Below are positions 28,336 to 37,837 of a DNA stretch of 64,000 nt, piece by piece. A model generated the notes under the pieces. That model searched no databases. It saw nothing but the letters and a program-made list of their open reading frames with translations, and had not been told where the DNA came from. Source of the DNA: Oceanibaculum indicum P24 (GTDB taxonomy: Bacteria; Pseudomonadota; Alphaproteobacteria; Oceanibaculales; Oceanibaculaceae); the NCBI RefSeq assembly GCF_000299935.1, contig NZ_AMRL01000007.1, forward strand, positions 62,001-126,000, in the 5' to 3' direction. Positions within the stretch are counted from its first letter, which is position 1. Each line of letters begins with the position of its first letter. Both the position numbers and the translations under genes were made by a program.

Positions 28336-28488
28336 CTGAATGTTTCTGCCTGTTCACGGACGCCTGCCTCAAAGGGTGGCCTGCGAAGGAGCGACTGCGC
28401 GGCGGTCGTCGGGCCTGACGGCAGCCCGGCGGCCGTATCCCTGCCGCATCGCCCTTTCAAGACAAGAAGATAATCCGGAGTCGCTCCC

Positions 28489-30165
28489 ATGTTGCAGAAC
28501 CCTGAAACCAAGTACCGCCGCTTCACCACGGTCGATCTGCCTGACCGTACCTGGCCGTCGAAGCGCATCGAGAAGGCGCCGATCTGGCTGTCCACCGATC
28601 TGCGCGACGGCAACCAGTCGCTGATCGACCCGATGGATGGCGAGAAGAAGCGCCGCTTCTTCGACCTGCTGGTGGCATCCGGCTTCAAGCAGATCGAGGT
28701 CGGCTTTCCCTCGGCCTCGCAGACCGAGTTCGATTTCATCCGCAGCCTGATCGAGGAAAACCGCATCCCCGACGACGTCACCATCCAGGTCCTGACGCAG
28801 TCGCGCGAGGATCTGATCCGCCGCAGCTTTGAATCGCTGAAGGGGGCGAAGCAGGCCATCGTGCATCTGTACAACGCCACCTCGCCCAGCTTCCGCCGCA
28901 CCGTGTTCAACATGGAAAAGGCAGATGTGGTGAAGCTGGCGGTGGCGGGGGCGAAGCTGTTCGTCGAGGAAGCGGCGAAGCAGCCGGGCACCAAATGGAC
29001 CTTCCAGTATTCGCCAGAAACTTTTTCCGCCACCGAGCCGGACTTCGCGGTCGAGGTGTGCGAGGCGGTGCTGGATGTCTGGCAGCCGACGCCGGAGAAC
29101 CCGGCCATCCTGAACCTGCCAGCGACGGTGGAGGTGGCGGGCCCCAACATCTATGCCGACCAGATCGAATATTTCTGCCGCAACATCTCGCGCCGCGATT
29201 CGGTGATCGTCAGCGTGCATCCGCATAATGACCGGGGGACCGGCGTGGCGGCGGCGGAATTCTCGGTGATGGCCGGCGCCGACCGAATCGAGGGCTGCCT
29301 GTTCGGCAATGGCGAGCGCACCGGCAATGTCGATCTGGTGACGCTGGCGCTGAACCTCTACACCCAGGGCATTAATCCGGGGCTGGATTTCTCCGACATG
29401 CGTAACGTCGTGCGCACGGTGGAGTACTGCAACCAGCTGCCGGTGCATCCGCGCCATCCCTATGCGGGCGAACTGGTGTTCACCGCCTTTTCCGGCTCGC
29501 ATCAGGACGCCATCAAGAAGGGTTTTGCGGCGCAGTCGAAGCGCAATGACGAGTACTGGGACGTGCCCTACCTGCCGATCGACCCGGCGGATGTCGGCTG
29601 CTCATACGAGGCGGTGATCCGGGTGAACAGCCAGTCCGGCAAGGGCGGTGTCGCCTGGGTGCTGGAACAGGACAAGGGGTTGCAGCTGCCGCGCCGCATG
29701 CAGATCGACTTCTCCCGCAAGGTGCAGGAGATTTCCGACCGCACCGGCAAGGAGATCACGGCGGGCGCGATCTGGGAGGCGTTTGAGGAATCCTACTGCC
29801 TGGCCGGGGCGCAGCGCTTCGACCTGATTGAATATGACGATACCGGCGCACGCAAGCCGGGGCAGGACCGGGTGTTCGTCGGCCGCATCACGGTGGACGG
29901 CAAGGAACGCTCGATCAGCGGCAAGGGCAATGGCCTGATTTCCGGCCTGCTGGAGGCGCTGAAGGCCGATTGCGGCATGGAGCTGGAGGTGCTGGACTAT
30001 CACGAGCATGCGCTGCGCAAGGGCTCCGACGCGCAGGCCGCCGCCTATGTCGAATGCCGCACGGCAGACGGGCGCACCCTGTTCGGTGTGGGCATCGATG
30101 CCGATGTCGCCATCGCCTCGGTGAAGGCGGTCTTGAGCGCCGCCAACGTCGCCTCGAAGGGGTGA
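28489..30165 (+). CDS. leuA: 2-isopropylmalate synthase (type 2)
   Basis: 558 residues. The active-site DLRDGNQSL is near residue 38, and the metal-binding HPH is at 244-246 ([12 protein letters not shown]). The [11 protein letters not shown] segment is present. The C-terminal LeuA regulatory domain (about 430-550) gives leucine feedback inhibition. It condenses acetyl-CoA and 2-ketoisovalerate, the first committed step to leucine. The form resembles the longer mycobacterial type rather than E. coli LeuA. It is preceded by a leucine-rich leader ORF, which predicts attenuation control. Confidence 0.96.
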   Translation: MLQNPETKYRRFTTVDLPDRTWPSKRIEKAPIWLSTDLRDGNQSLIDPMDGEKKRRFFDLLVASGFKQIEVGFPSASQTEFDFIRSLIEENRIPDDVTIQVLTQSREDLIRRSFESLKGAKQAIVHLYNATSPSFRRTVFNMEKADVVKLAVAGAKLFVEEAAKQPGTKWTFQYSPETFSATEPDFAVEVCEAVLDVWQPTPENPAILNLPATVEVAGPNIYADQIEYFCRNISRRDSVIVSVHPHNDRGTGVAAAEFSVMAGADRIEGCLFGNGERTGNVDLVTLALNLYTQGINPGLDFSDMRNVVRTVEYCNQLPVHPRHPYAGELVFTAFSGSHQDAIKKGFAAQSKRNDEYWDVPYLPIDPADVGCSYEAVIRVNSQSGKGGVAWVLEQDKGLQLPRRMQIDFSRKVQEISDRTGKEITAGAIWEAFEESYCLAGAQRFDLIEYDDTGARKPGQDRVFVGRITVDGKERSISGKGNGLISGLLEALKADCGMELEVLDYHEHALRKGSDAQAAAYVECRTADGRTLFGVGIDADVAIASVKAVLSAANVASKG

Positions 30166-30196
30166 TTGGCCCCGACGGTCTTTATCTTCTCTGACT

Positions 30197-30297
30197 GTCA
30201 CCCCCGGGCTTGTCCCGGGGGTCCATGTTTCAGCTCACTGGAACAAGGACGAAGCAAGCTGATGCCTGGATTCCCGGGACAAGCCCGGGAATGACGG
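30197..30297. repeat. Paired CCCGGGCTTGTCCCGGG intergenic repeat
   Basis: Two inverted copies about 70 bases apart: GTCACCCCCGGGCTTGTCC at the left and its relative GGACAAGCCCGGGAATGAC at the right. Each arm is itself a CCCGGG hairpin. The right arm, read on the other strand, is nearly identical to 39944-39971. It follows leuA and faces the minus-strand iron operon, so it may end both transcripts. Confidence 0.7.
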
Positions 30298-30327
30298 TAG
30301 AGGAAAGTCGGTGTTTTCTTGCCCTTC

Positions 30328-30669
30328 TTACGCGCTCTGGCGCCGGGAGCGGCCGGCGGTGGCGATGCGGGCCAGCGGCTTCAGCCAGGCCGGCCGCCAG
30401 GTCAGTGTTGCGACCGTCGCCAACCCGCCGATGCTGAGCCCCACCACCCACAGGATGCTGCCGAAGCTGGCGCCGTCGCGTTCCAGCGACAGGGCAAGCG
30501 CCAGCGCCAGCAGCCCGTAGCCGGCAAGGCGCAGCGGCAGGGTCCGACCAGCCGGGACATGGCGCTGGCCGGTCACGCGCTCCCAGTTCTTCTCCTGGCT
30601 CAAGGCCAGCAGATCGAAGCCCAGATAGCTGGTCCCCAGGATAAGGGCGAGCAGGAGCGCCTCAGGCAT
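30328..30669 (-). CDS. DUF3325-like small membrane protein of an iron-uptake operon
   Basis: 113 residues with about three hydrophobic helices (PEALLLALILGTSYLGFDLLAL, split). I place it with DUF3325, small proteins found beside PepSY-TM proteins in siderophore clusters. The start ATGCCTGA overlaps the PepSY-TM stop, so it is coupled to that gene. Function unknown; it is the last gene of the operon. Confidence 0.7.
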   Translation of the reverse strand: MPEALLLALILGTSYLGFDLLALSQEKNWERVTGQRHVPAGRTLPLRLAGYGLLALALALSLERDGASFGSILWVVGLSIGGLATVATLTWRPAWLKPLARIATAGRSRRQSA

Positions 30670-32227
30670 GCTGTTGCTCCGGCTTGTCGGCACGGATCGG
30701 GCGGGCAGGGCGTGCCACCGCCTGTGCTGTGCTCTGCCGGCGCTGCAGCCGGATGGCCGTGGCCAGCGCGATGGCGCCGCCCGCCAGCATCACCGCATCC
30801 ATGCCGAACACCGGCCAGTTGCCCTCCATCAGGGTGCGCAGCATATGGTCGCCGGTGGTGATGGCGTTCAGCAGCACGGCCAGCAGGGCGGCCGCGGCAA
30901 TGGCGTAGCATTGCTCGATCCAGCCGCGCCGTGTGCGGAGCCAGGCATGCGCGAAACTCAGCACCCAGATCGCGTAGAAGGCCCAGAACTCGATATCGTC
31001 ACGATGTTCCGGCCCCAGCGGCAGGACCCGGTTAACGATGAAGAAGCCCAGCGTGGCGAAGATGATGCCGGTGGTGCTGCCGATGGTCAGTCCCTCGACG
31101 ATGCGCACGCCGCGCAAACCCTGATGGGTGTGGCGCTTGCGCCGCGATTCCAGCCAGAACAGGAAGCCGGTGACGATCAGCACGCAGCCCGACAGGCCGA
31201 GCGCAAAATAGACCCAGCGCAGCGTCCAGTGCTTGAACTGGATGAAATGCAGGCCGGAGATGAAGCGCTGAGCGTTCAGGACCGGTTCGCCGACATGGCG
31301 GTGCAGCACCGCGCCGCTGGCAGCATCGAAATACACCCGGTCCATCGACATGGTGACCTTGTTTTCGTAGGACTGCCGCATCTCGACAAAGCCATTGGCA
31401 TCGCCCGGATGGTGGATACGCACGAAGTAGGGTTTGGTGCCATCGCCCCACAGCCGCATCGCCTCCGCCGCCATTGCATCCAGCGATCCGATGCTGCCCG
31501 GCTGGCCTGCTTTGTCCCGCGTATAGCTGCCGAAAGCCTCCTTGAAGAAGAGCTGGCTGTCGCGCTCATAGGGGATGTTCGGCGTGGTCGGAAAATAGAT
31601 CGTGATGAAGATGACGAGGCCCGACAGGGTGATGAGGAAATGGAAGGGCAGGGCCAGCACGCCAGTGACATTGTGCAGGTCCAGCGCCACGCGCGGCGTC
31701 TTCTTGTCGGTGCGGAAGGTGAAGAAGTCCCTGAAGATCTTCACATGCACGATCACGCCGGAGACCAGCAGCGCCATCATCGCCATGCCGGCGAGGCCGA
31801 CCAGCCAGTAGCCGACGCCGCCCGCGCGCAGGTGCAGGCTGTAATGGAACGGGAAGATGAAGCCGGTGCCGCCCCGCGTGCCGGCTTCGGGCAGCACTTC
31901 CCCTGTCGCGGGATTGATGAACTTGCTCTTGAAGCCGTCCTTGCCGCGATAACCGACCCGGGCCGTTGGCGCGCGTTCGGCGGGCAGAACGATGAAGGCG
32001 TTGCGCACGCCCTCTTCCATATCGGACAGCAGGATGTCGCGTAGCGCGTCCAGCTTCACCGGTGCCTCCATCGGCGCGAGGCGCGTCATCGGCATCATCC
32101 AGCGGTCGATCTCGCGGTCGAACACGCTGAGCGTGCCCATCCAGAAGATCGCGAACAGCAGCGCGCCAATCACCACACCCGCCCAGGTGTGCAGCCAGTT
32201 CATCGAGGCGCGGAAGCCCTGTTCCAT
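30662..32227 (-). CDS. PepSY-associated transmembrane protein (ferric-siderophore reductase-like)
   Basis: 521 residues with an N-terminal helix WLHTWAGVVIGALLFAIFWMG and further pairs of helices. His residues near membrane edges (SLHLRAGG, ALDLHNVTG, GLHFIQFKHW) are typical of PepSY_TM/PiuB proteins, thought to bind heme and pass electrons to periplasmic ferric siderophores. It is the third gene of a minus-strand operon with DUF4198, DUF3649 and DUF3325 proteins under a Fur-box promoter. Role in iron release is inferred from family and context. Confidence 0.85.
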   Translation of the reverse strand: MEQGFRASMNWLHTWAGVVIGALLFAIFWMGTLSVFDREIDRWMMPMTRLAPMEAPVKLDALRDILLSDMEEGVRNAFIVLPAERAPTARVGYRGKDGFKSKFINPATGEVLPEAGTRGGTGFIFPFHYSLHLRAGGVGYWLVGLAGMAMMALLVSGVIVHVKIFRDFFTFRTDKKTPRVALDLHNVTGVLALPFHFLITLSGLVIFITIYFPTTPNIPYERDSQLFFKEAFGSYTRDKAGQPGSIGSLDAMAAEAMRLWGDGTKPYFVRIHHPGDANGFVEMRQSYENKVTMSMDRVYFDAASGAVLHRHVGEPVLNAQRFISGLHFIQFKHWTLRWVYFALGLSGCVLIVTGFLFWLESRRKRHTHQGLRGVRIVEGLTIGSTTGIIFATLGFFIVNRVLPLGPEHRDDIEFWAFYAIWVLSFAHAWLRTRRGWIEQCYAIAAAALLAVLLNAITTGDHMLRTLMEGNWPVFGMDAVMLAGGAIALATAIRLQRRQSTAQAVARPARPIRADKPEQQHA

Positions 32228-32264
32228 CTTGGTCGTTCCTTTTGCTGGCGTCAGGACATGTGTG

Positions 32265-32606
32265 TCAGGACAGGGCTGGCGGCGCCATGGACAGCCAATA
32301 GACCAGCCCCTGGCCGACAGCGGTGCCGCCCAGCGTCACCGCCAGCAGTCGCGGCAGGCTGCGCTCGGCAAAGGCCCAGATCAGCACCAGCAGGTAGATG
32401 ATGAAGCCCAGCATCGACATCAGCACCACGGCCTCGCTGCGGTCCATGCCGAGGCCGGCCAGTCCGGCCGCCCCCAGCGCGGTAAGGGCGGCGCTGAGGA
32501 AATAGCCGCCGACAACGATCGACAGCAGCCGGAAGGCCAGCACCAGCCCGGCGCGGAGTTTCCGGGCTCTGTTATGGCTGGTCGTGGTTGCGGCCATCGC
32601 GGTCAT
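32265..32606 (-). CDS. DUF3649-like small membrane protein (iron-transport associated)
   Basis: 113 residues with three helices (LRAGLVLAFRLLSIVVGGYF, split; VVLMSMLGFIIYLLVLIWAF; LAVTLGGTAVGQGLVYWL). The pattern fits DUF3649, found next to PepSY-TM and DUF3325 genes. It starts seven bases after the DUF4198 stop with a GAGG site. A second ATG at 32597 is possible. Confidence 0.7.
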   Translation of the reverse strand: MTAMAATTTSHNRARKLRAGLVLAFRLLSIVVGGYFLSAALTALGAAGLAGLGMDRSEAVVLMSMLGFIIYLLVLIWAFAERSLPRLLAVTLGGTAVGQGLVYWLSMAPPALS

Positions 32607-32613
32607 GCCGGCC

Positions 32614-33351
32614 TCAGTTCGGCTTGGCGGCCGGCGGGGCGGCGGGCGACTCCAGCCCCTCGGTCGTGGTGAAGGACAGGCTGGTTACGTAAGAGGCGGC
32701 GTCATAGCTCTCGGCGCCGCGCTTGCCCGGTGTCTCGTCCTTGTGCTTGGTCTCGATGACGTAAGGACCCTTCCAGGGGAAGGTGGCGGCGAAGGTGCCG
32801 TCCTCGCCGGTCCTGCGGGTCAGGGCCCAGCCGGACAGGGCGACGATCTCGACCTCGGCCTTGGGCAGCGGCTTGCCCTTGTAGGTAACCTGGAACTCCA
32901 CCTTGCCATCCAGCATCTTGCCGGTCGGCACGATGTCCAGCGCCAGGCTGGGCTGCAGGGCATCGAAGCCGGAGATATAGCGCGCGGCCGGCGTCCAGAC
33001 GGTACGCACCGTCTTGCCGTCATTCTTGCGCTCGAAGGCGGGGTAGTCGGTGACCGCGGCGGTGATGCTCTCGCCCTTGCCGGCCGTGCCGTCCAGCGTG
33101 ATGGACTTCTCGCCCTTGGCGGCGCTCAGCGGCTTCGTGCCGTCCTTGCCGGCAAGCGCTGCCTGCGGCACCGGCATGCGGTCCAGCAAGCCCGGTGAGA
33201 TTTCGCGCAGATTGTAGCCGAACTCGCCGAAATAGAAGCTGGCCTTCCCGTTCTGCTGCTCGATCCAGACCTGATGGGCGGCAGCGCTGCCGGCGGAGAG
33301 CGTGACGGCAAGGAAAGCGGCGGCCAGGCGCGGCAAGGGGAAAAAGCGCAT
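32614..33351 (-). CDS. DUF4198 family periplasmic protein
   Basis: 245 residues with a signal peptide (about 1-25, AAA before HQVWIE). The mature protein begins with a His that could bind metal, a feature shared with DUF4198/NikM-like proteins, and contains an Ig-like carboxypeptidase-regulatory segment (FQVTYKGKPLPKAEVEI). It is the first gene of the operon, about 50 bases downstream of a promoter that contains a Fur box. It probably assists iron or other metal uptake in the periplasm. Confidence 0.78.
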   Translation of the reverse strand: MRFFPLPRLAAAFLAVTLSAGSAAAHQVWIEQQNGKASFYFGEFGYNLREISPGLLDRMPVPQAALAGKDGTKPLSAAKGEKSITLDGTAGKGESITAAVTDYPAFERKNDGKTVRTVWTPAARYISGFDALQPSLALDIVPTGKMLDGKVEFQVTYKGKPLPKAEVEIVALSGWALTRRTGEDGTFAATFPWKGPYVIETKHKDETPGKRGAESYDAASYVTSLSFTTTEGLESPAAPPAAKPN

Positions 33352-33398
33352 GAGGGTTCCTTATTTGCGAATAAGTATCAGTGGAGCTTATCACGCTC

Positions 33399-33428
33399 CT
33401 TATAATCGCAATCGAGAATGATCCTCAA
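33399..33428 (-). promoter_or_regulatory. Promoter with embedded Fur box for the iron operon
   Basis: On the minus strand TTGAGG (33428-33423), an 18-base spacer and TATAAG (33404-33399) form a good sigma-70 promoter. The palindrome GAGAATGATCCTC (plus strand 33414-33426) overlaps the -35 and spacer. It matches the Fur core GAGAATNATTCTC at every fixed position but one. Iron-replete Fur would block the promoter. Confidence 0.75.
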
Positions 33429-33556
33429 TAACATATCGCCTAGGGTAACGCTGCGGACCGGGTTTTCGATGCCTTTCTTGCGGTGCTGCGGATAAGTGTG
33501 CATATCATCGCTATCTAAAGTGGAAATCGCGGCGGAATGATCGCGAGCCAGGATTT

Positions 33557-34030
33557 ATGAGGGATATGCCGGTCGGGACGGGCGATATCGATGTGCCGCA
33601 TGCCAAGTTGCGGGCGCTGCACGATTTCTGGCGCCAGCGCGCGGGCGAACGGCCCTTGCCGTCGCGTCTGGATTTCCTGCCGGAGGAATTCGCGCCCTGG
33701 ATGGGGCACATCGCCATCGCCGATGTGAAGCACCCGTCGCTGGAAATGACCTTCGGCCTGTTCGGCGCGGCCTTTGTCTATGTGAACAACATGGACCTGA
33801 CCGGCCGCCCGGTGGCGGAACTGCCGGCGCTGGTCAGCGCGATGATTCTGGCCGATTATCGCGGCTGCGTCGAAAGCCGGCAGCCGCTCTATACCTGCCG
33901 GCAGAGTGTCAACCGCGACTGGACGCATATCCACCGCATCGTGCTGCCGTGCTCCTCGAACGGGGAACAGGTGGATAAGCTGATCGTGGGGCTCTACACC
34001 GAGGGCGGCAAGAGCCCCTTCTCAGGCTAG
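33557..34030 (+). CDS. PAS-domain protein (PAS_5-like)
   Basis: 157 residues. The sequence (LRALHDFWRQRAGERPLPSR, then WMGHIAIADV and a V-shaped PAS core) fits the small single-domain PAS_5 proteins widespread in Rhodospirillales, whose ligand and partners are unknown. No output domain is present. It is divergent from the iron operon and convergent with the CitE-like gene (stops overlap by four bases). A second ATG lies nine bases on. Confidence 0.75.
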   Translation: MRDMPVGTGDIDVPHAKLRALHDFWRQRAGERPLPSRLDFLPEEFAPWMGHIAIADVKHPSLEMTFGLFGAAFVYVNNMDLTGRPVAELPALVSAMILADYRGCVESRQPLYTCRQSVNRDWTHIHRIVLPCSSNGEQVDKLIVGLYTEGGKSPFSG

Positions 34031-34773
34031 AGCTTCAGAATCTCGCCCTCGCGGGCGGAGAACACGGCGTTCGCCTCCGCTGCCTGAGCGTCGTCGAAGC
34101 AGACCTTGCCCTGAAAGCCGATGCGCCGGACCATGTCGCAGGCTTCGCCCCAGCCCGGCCGGCCGGGCGGAAACTGACCGCCATCGAACGGGCCGGACAA
34201 TCCTGCGGCGCGGGCCGCCAGCACCAGCATGCGGCGCGGCAGCGACAGCGCCTCCGGGTCCAGCGTGGCGCGGCTGACCGGACTGCCGATATCGGCCACG
34301 AAGTCGGAGGCGCCGATGCCCAGCGTCAGCATGCGCGGCGTGGCGCGGGCGAGGTTCGCCGCCTCCAGCGCGCCGAGGCAGCTTTCCACCAGCCCAATGA
34401 TCTTCGTGCGGCCGACCTCAATGCCCAGCGCCTTTTCCTTCTCGGTCAGGCGGCGGTCGATATCCTGCAGATCGGCAGCGCGTTCGGCCTTCGGCAGGAT
34501 CACAGCGCCGATGCCGGGGCCGAAGCACTCCAGATCCTCCGGGATCATGCCGCTGTCGGCCTTGTTCACGCGCAGCGCCACCAGCGGCGGCCAGTCCTTT
34601 TTGGCAAGCGCGGTCGCCTTCACGCGGGCAGCCGGCTTGTCGGCCAGCGGCACGCCATCCTCCAGATCCAGCATCACCACATCGGCAGGGGTGTTGGCGA
34701 ATACGCTCTCCAGATTGTCGCGGTGCGCCGGGGCGTAGAGGATCGAGCGGTACCAGCCATCTTTACGGAACAT
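34027..34773 (-). CDS. HpcH/HpaI aldolase/citrate lyase family protein (CitE-like)
   Basis: 248 residues of the CitE-like group: RSILYAPAHRDN at the N-terminus (CoA and Mg site), VVMLDLEDGVPLADK with the metal-binding acids, GLVESCLGALEAANLA and GASDFVADIG. Relatives cleave or form malyl-CoA, methylmalyl-CoA or citramalyl-CoA. The open frame extends upstream into the previous gene, but ATG 34773 lies 11 bases after its stop. It is the last gene of the TRAP operon, so it probably cleaves a product of the imported acid. Confidence 0.85.
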   Translation of the reverse strand: MFRKDGWYRSILYAPAHRDNLESVFANTPADVVMLDLEDGVPLADKPAARVKATALAKKDWPPLVALRVNKADSGMIPEDLECFGPGIGAVILPKAERAADLQDIDRRLTEKEKALGIEVGRTKIIGLVESCLGALEAANLARATPRMLTLGIGASDFVADIGSPVSRATLDPEALSLPRRMLVLAARAAGLSGPFDGGQFPPGRPGWGEACDMVRRIGFQGKVCFDDAQAAEANAVFSAREGEILKL

Positions 34774-34784
34774 TGTGTCTGTCC

Positions 34785-35729
34785 TCAGTTCTTGTGGGAG
34801 GCCGGGCGCATGTCGTGCGCTTCCATGGCGCGAACCAGGCCGGCGACGATGGCATTGGTCGGGGTCGGCACGCCCAGCTTGGCGCCTTCGTCGGCGACCG
34901 CGCCGTTCAGGAAGTCGATCTCGCCCTGCCGGCCGGCCAGCCGGTCCAGCAGCAGCGAGGGCTTTGCGCCGGGAATGGCGGAACCGAACTTGTGCACATA
35001 GGCGACCGGATCGTCGAAGCTGAGGGCAATACCGCGCGCCCTGGCGACGGCGAACGCCTCCGACGCGCAGGATGAGGCCACACGCCAGGCTTCCGGCGTC
35101 TCCATCACCTGGCCGATGGTCAGGCCGGTGATGCCGCACACCGCGCTGTAGGTGACGTTGCAGATCAGCTTAGACCAGATCATCGACTGGATGTCAGGGG
35201 CGGCCTCGGCGCGGAAGCCGGCCTCGGCCCAGAGTTTGGCGACGGTCTCGGCGGCGGGCTGCGCGTCGGGCACGGTGGCGCCGATCTTCACGATCTCGAA
35301 GCCGTTATGATGCACATGGCCGGGAGTGGGGATGGTGGCGCCGAAACCGCCGGCGATGCCCAGCAGCAGCCGGTCCTTGGATACGGTCTTCACCAGAATG
35401 TCGTAGGCACCGAGGCCGTTCTGGATGGAGAGCACGAGCGTTTCCGGGCCGATCATCGGCCTGGCCCCGGTCAGCGCCGATTCGATGTCGCGGGTCTTGG
35501 TGGCGACGATCACCAGTTCGCACATCCCGACCTCCGCCGGATCGGTGGTCGCCTTGGAGGGCGACAGCCAGTCGCCGCTGGCCCCGGTGACCTTCAGCCC
35601 GTTGGCGCGGATCGCGTCGATATGCTCCTTCCAGCGGTCCACCAGCCAGACATCATTGTCGCCGGCGCGGGCCAGGATGGCGCCATAGACGGAGCCCATG
35701 GCCCCGGCGCCCAGAATGGCGATCTTCAT
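34785..35729 (-). CDS. 2-dehydropantoate 2-reductase family oxidoreductase (PanE/ApbA-like)
   Basis: 314 residues with the NADP motif GAGAMGSVYGA at the N-terminus, a Lys in the active-site region (WSKLICNVTYSAVCGITG) and a C-terminal ApbA_C helical domain with FLNGAV. The family reduces 2-oxo acids like ketopantoate. Within a catabolic TRAP operon it is more likely to act on the imported oxo- or hydroxyacid than in pantothenate synthesis. Confidence 0.85.
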   Translation of the reverse strand: MKIAILGAGAMGSVYGAILARAGDNDVWLVDRWKEHIDAIRANGLKVTGASGDWLSPSKATTDPAEVGMCELVIVATKTRDIESALTGARPMIGPETLVLSIQNGLGAYDILVKTVSKDRLLLGIAGGFGATIPTPGHVHHNGFEIVKIGATVPDAQPAAETVAKLWAEAGFRAEAAPDIQSMIWSKLICNVTYSAVCGITGLTIGQVMETPEAWRVASSCASEAFAVARARGIALSFDDPVAYVHKFGSAIPGAKPSLLLDRLAGRQGEIDFLNGAVADEGAKLGVPTPTNAIVAGLVRAMEAHDMRPASHKN

Positions 35730-35754
35730 CGGTGTTTCCTCTCAGGCTTCTTGT

Positions 35755-37749
35755 TTATTCCGGCACGGCTGCCGACCGCATACGCCGATCCAGCCGAAGA
35801 TGCAGCGCAAGGCCGAGGCCGGCAAGCGCGAGGCCGATCAGGTCGGTCTTCCAGTCCGGCTCGATCAGCGCCAGTGCGCCCGCCGCTATCAGGATGCGCG
35901 GCAGCCAGGAGACCGCCCCCCGGCAATGGCCGATGGCGGCAATGGAGATGCCGGCAATGCCGATGGTGGCGGAGACCAGCGCCGTGGCGATGGCCGACGG
36001 GTCGCCCTGCAGCGTCAACTCCGGGTTCATGATGAACAGGAAGGGGATCAGGAACAGGCTGCAGGCCAGCGTCATGGCGAAGGCGGCGGTGCCCATGACA
36101 GTGCCGCCGCTGATCGCCACGGCGGCGAACACGCCGGCCGCCACCGGCGGGGTGATCGCCGACACGCTGGCGAAGAAATACAAGAACAGATGCGCCGGCA
36201 GCAGGTCGAAGCCCAGATTGATCAGCGGTGCCGCCAGCACCGCAGCCCCCACCGCATAGGCCGCCGGGGTCGGCATGCCCATGCCCAGGATGATGGCGAT
36301 CACCATGGTCAGCACGAGGGAGAGCAGCACATTGCCCTGGCCGATGCTGACGATCATCTGCGAGAAGGTGACGCCGAGGCCGGTCAGGTTGATCAGCGAG
36401 ACGATGATCTGCGCCGCCGCGATGATCATGGCGATGAAGACGACGCCGCGCGCCGCGTCATACAGCCCGTCGCGGATCGAGCGCGCCATGCTGGCGATGC
36501 GCTGCGGCGTCGGCTCGATCGAGGCGGCGTCGGCGACCGGGACCTGCTCCGCCGTCGTGCGGATCGTCGGCGCCGGGCGGGCATGCAGCAGGATGCCGGC
36601 CAGCATCATCGCGACAATGGCGATGATCGCCCAGAACACCGCCAGCTGGATCGTGTACTGGTTCACGATGAAGTAGATCAGGATGCCGATGGGGATCAGC
36701 AGGCTGGCCAGCGGGAAGGGCGCGAAGGCCTCCCGCGCGCTGGGGATCAGCTCCGCCGGCAGCGGCTTCAGGTCATATTTCAGGGCGTAGAGATAGACGC
36801 CGATCAGCAGCGCCAGGAAGAACAGCAGCGAGGGCACCAGCGCCGCCGTCACCACCTGCAGGTAGGCCACGCCCAGCAACTCCGCCATCAGGAAGGCGCC
36901 CGGCCCCATTACCGGCGGCATGATCTGGCCGCCGGTCGAGGCCACCGCCTCGATGGCGCCGGCCAGGTTGCGTCGGAAACCCAGCCGCTTCATCAGCGGG
37001 ATGGTCAGCACGCCGGTGCTGGTCACATTTGCGACGGTGCTGCCATTCACCATGCCCATGAAGGCGCTGCCGAACACGGCCACCATGCCGGCCCCGCCGC
37101 GGATACGGCCACCGATGCGCATGGCGATCAGGATGAAGACCTGCCCGGCGCCGCTGCTGTTCAGCAGCGCGCCCAGGATCAGGAACAAAGTGACGACGGT
37201 CGCCGAAATGCCCATCAGCGGGCCGAGCAACCCGTTCTCGCCCAGATAGAAGGCATAGATCAGCCGGTCGATTGACAGGCCGCGATGGCCGAGCGGTCCG
37301 GGGATATAGCCGCCGAAATAGGCATAGAGGTAGAAGGCGAGGATCAGGCCGACGAACAGCCAGCCGAGCGCCCGGCGTACGCCTTCCAGCACCAGCAGCA
37401 GCAGCGCCAGGCCGAACAGCTTCTCCAGCGTCTCGTTGGTGAACCAGGTGCTCTCGACGATGGTGTCGTAGTTCCAGACGATATAGCCCAGCACCACGAC
37501 GCTGAGGCCGGCCAGGATCAGGTCGCCGAACCGGAGCAGGGCTGAGTCGCGCCGCGCCCCCGGATAGAGCAGGAAGACCAGGGCCAGCGCGCCGCCCAGA
37601 TGGATCGCGCGCTGCTGGTAGTTCGGCAGGGTGCCGATGCCGGCTGTCACGACATGGAACAGGACCCACAGGATCGCTGCGGTCATCAGGGCCGCGCCGA
37701 TGATACCGCCATAGCTGCGGTAGGCGCTTTCTCTCTCTTCTGGTTCCAT
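35755..37749 (-). CDS. TRAP transporter fused permease (DctQM type, TAXI family)
   Basis: 664 residues with roughly 16-18 helices: an N-terminal four-helix DctQ-like part, then a DctM domain (GSAFMGMVNGSTVANVTSTG and GMGMPTPAAYAVGAAVLA are its signature segments). Fused permeases of this size partner with TAXI-type binding proteins, and the gene for one lies 88 bases upstream. It uses ion gradients to import organic acids, and is in the same operon as two acid-processing enzymes. Confidence 0.93.
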   Translation of the reverse strand: MEPEERESAYRSYGGIIGAALMTAAILWVLFHVVTAGIGTLPNYQQRAIHLGGALALVFLLYPGARRDSALLRFGDLILAGLSVVVLGYIVWNYDTIVESTWFTNETLEKLFGLALLLLVLEGVRRALGWLFVGLILAFYLYAYFGGYIPGPLGHRGLSIDRLIYAFYLGENGLLGPLMGISATVVTLFLILGALLNSSGAGQVFILIAMRIGGRIRGGAGMVAVFGSAFMGMVNGSTVANVTSTGVLTIPLMKRLGFRRNLAGAIEAVASTGGQIMPPVMGPGAFLMAELLGVAYLQVVTAALVPSLLFFLALLIGVYLYALKYDLKPLPAELIPSAREAFAPFPLASLLIPIGILIYFIVNQYTIQLAVFWAIIAIVAMMLAGILLHARPAPTIRTTAEQVPVADAASIEPTPQRIASMARSIRDGLYDAARGVVFIAMIIAAAQIIVSLINLTGLGVTFSQMIVSIGQGNVLLSLVLTMVIAIILGMGMPTPAAYAVGAAVLAAPLINLGFDLLPAHLFLYFFASVSAITPPVAAGVFAAVAISGGTVMGTAAFAMTLACSLFLIPFLFIMNPELTLQGDPSAIATALVSATIGIAGISIAAIGHCRGAVSWLPRILIAAGALALIEPDWKTDLIGLALAGLGLALHLRLDRRMRSAAVPE

Positions 37750-37837
37750 GGGAGGGCTGGAATTCTGGTGTTCGGAAAAAGAGGGACCGCCGACGCGGAA
37801 CGTCGGCGGCCAAGTTTGGGTTGGACGGGAAACGGCG

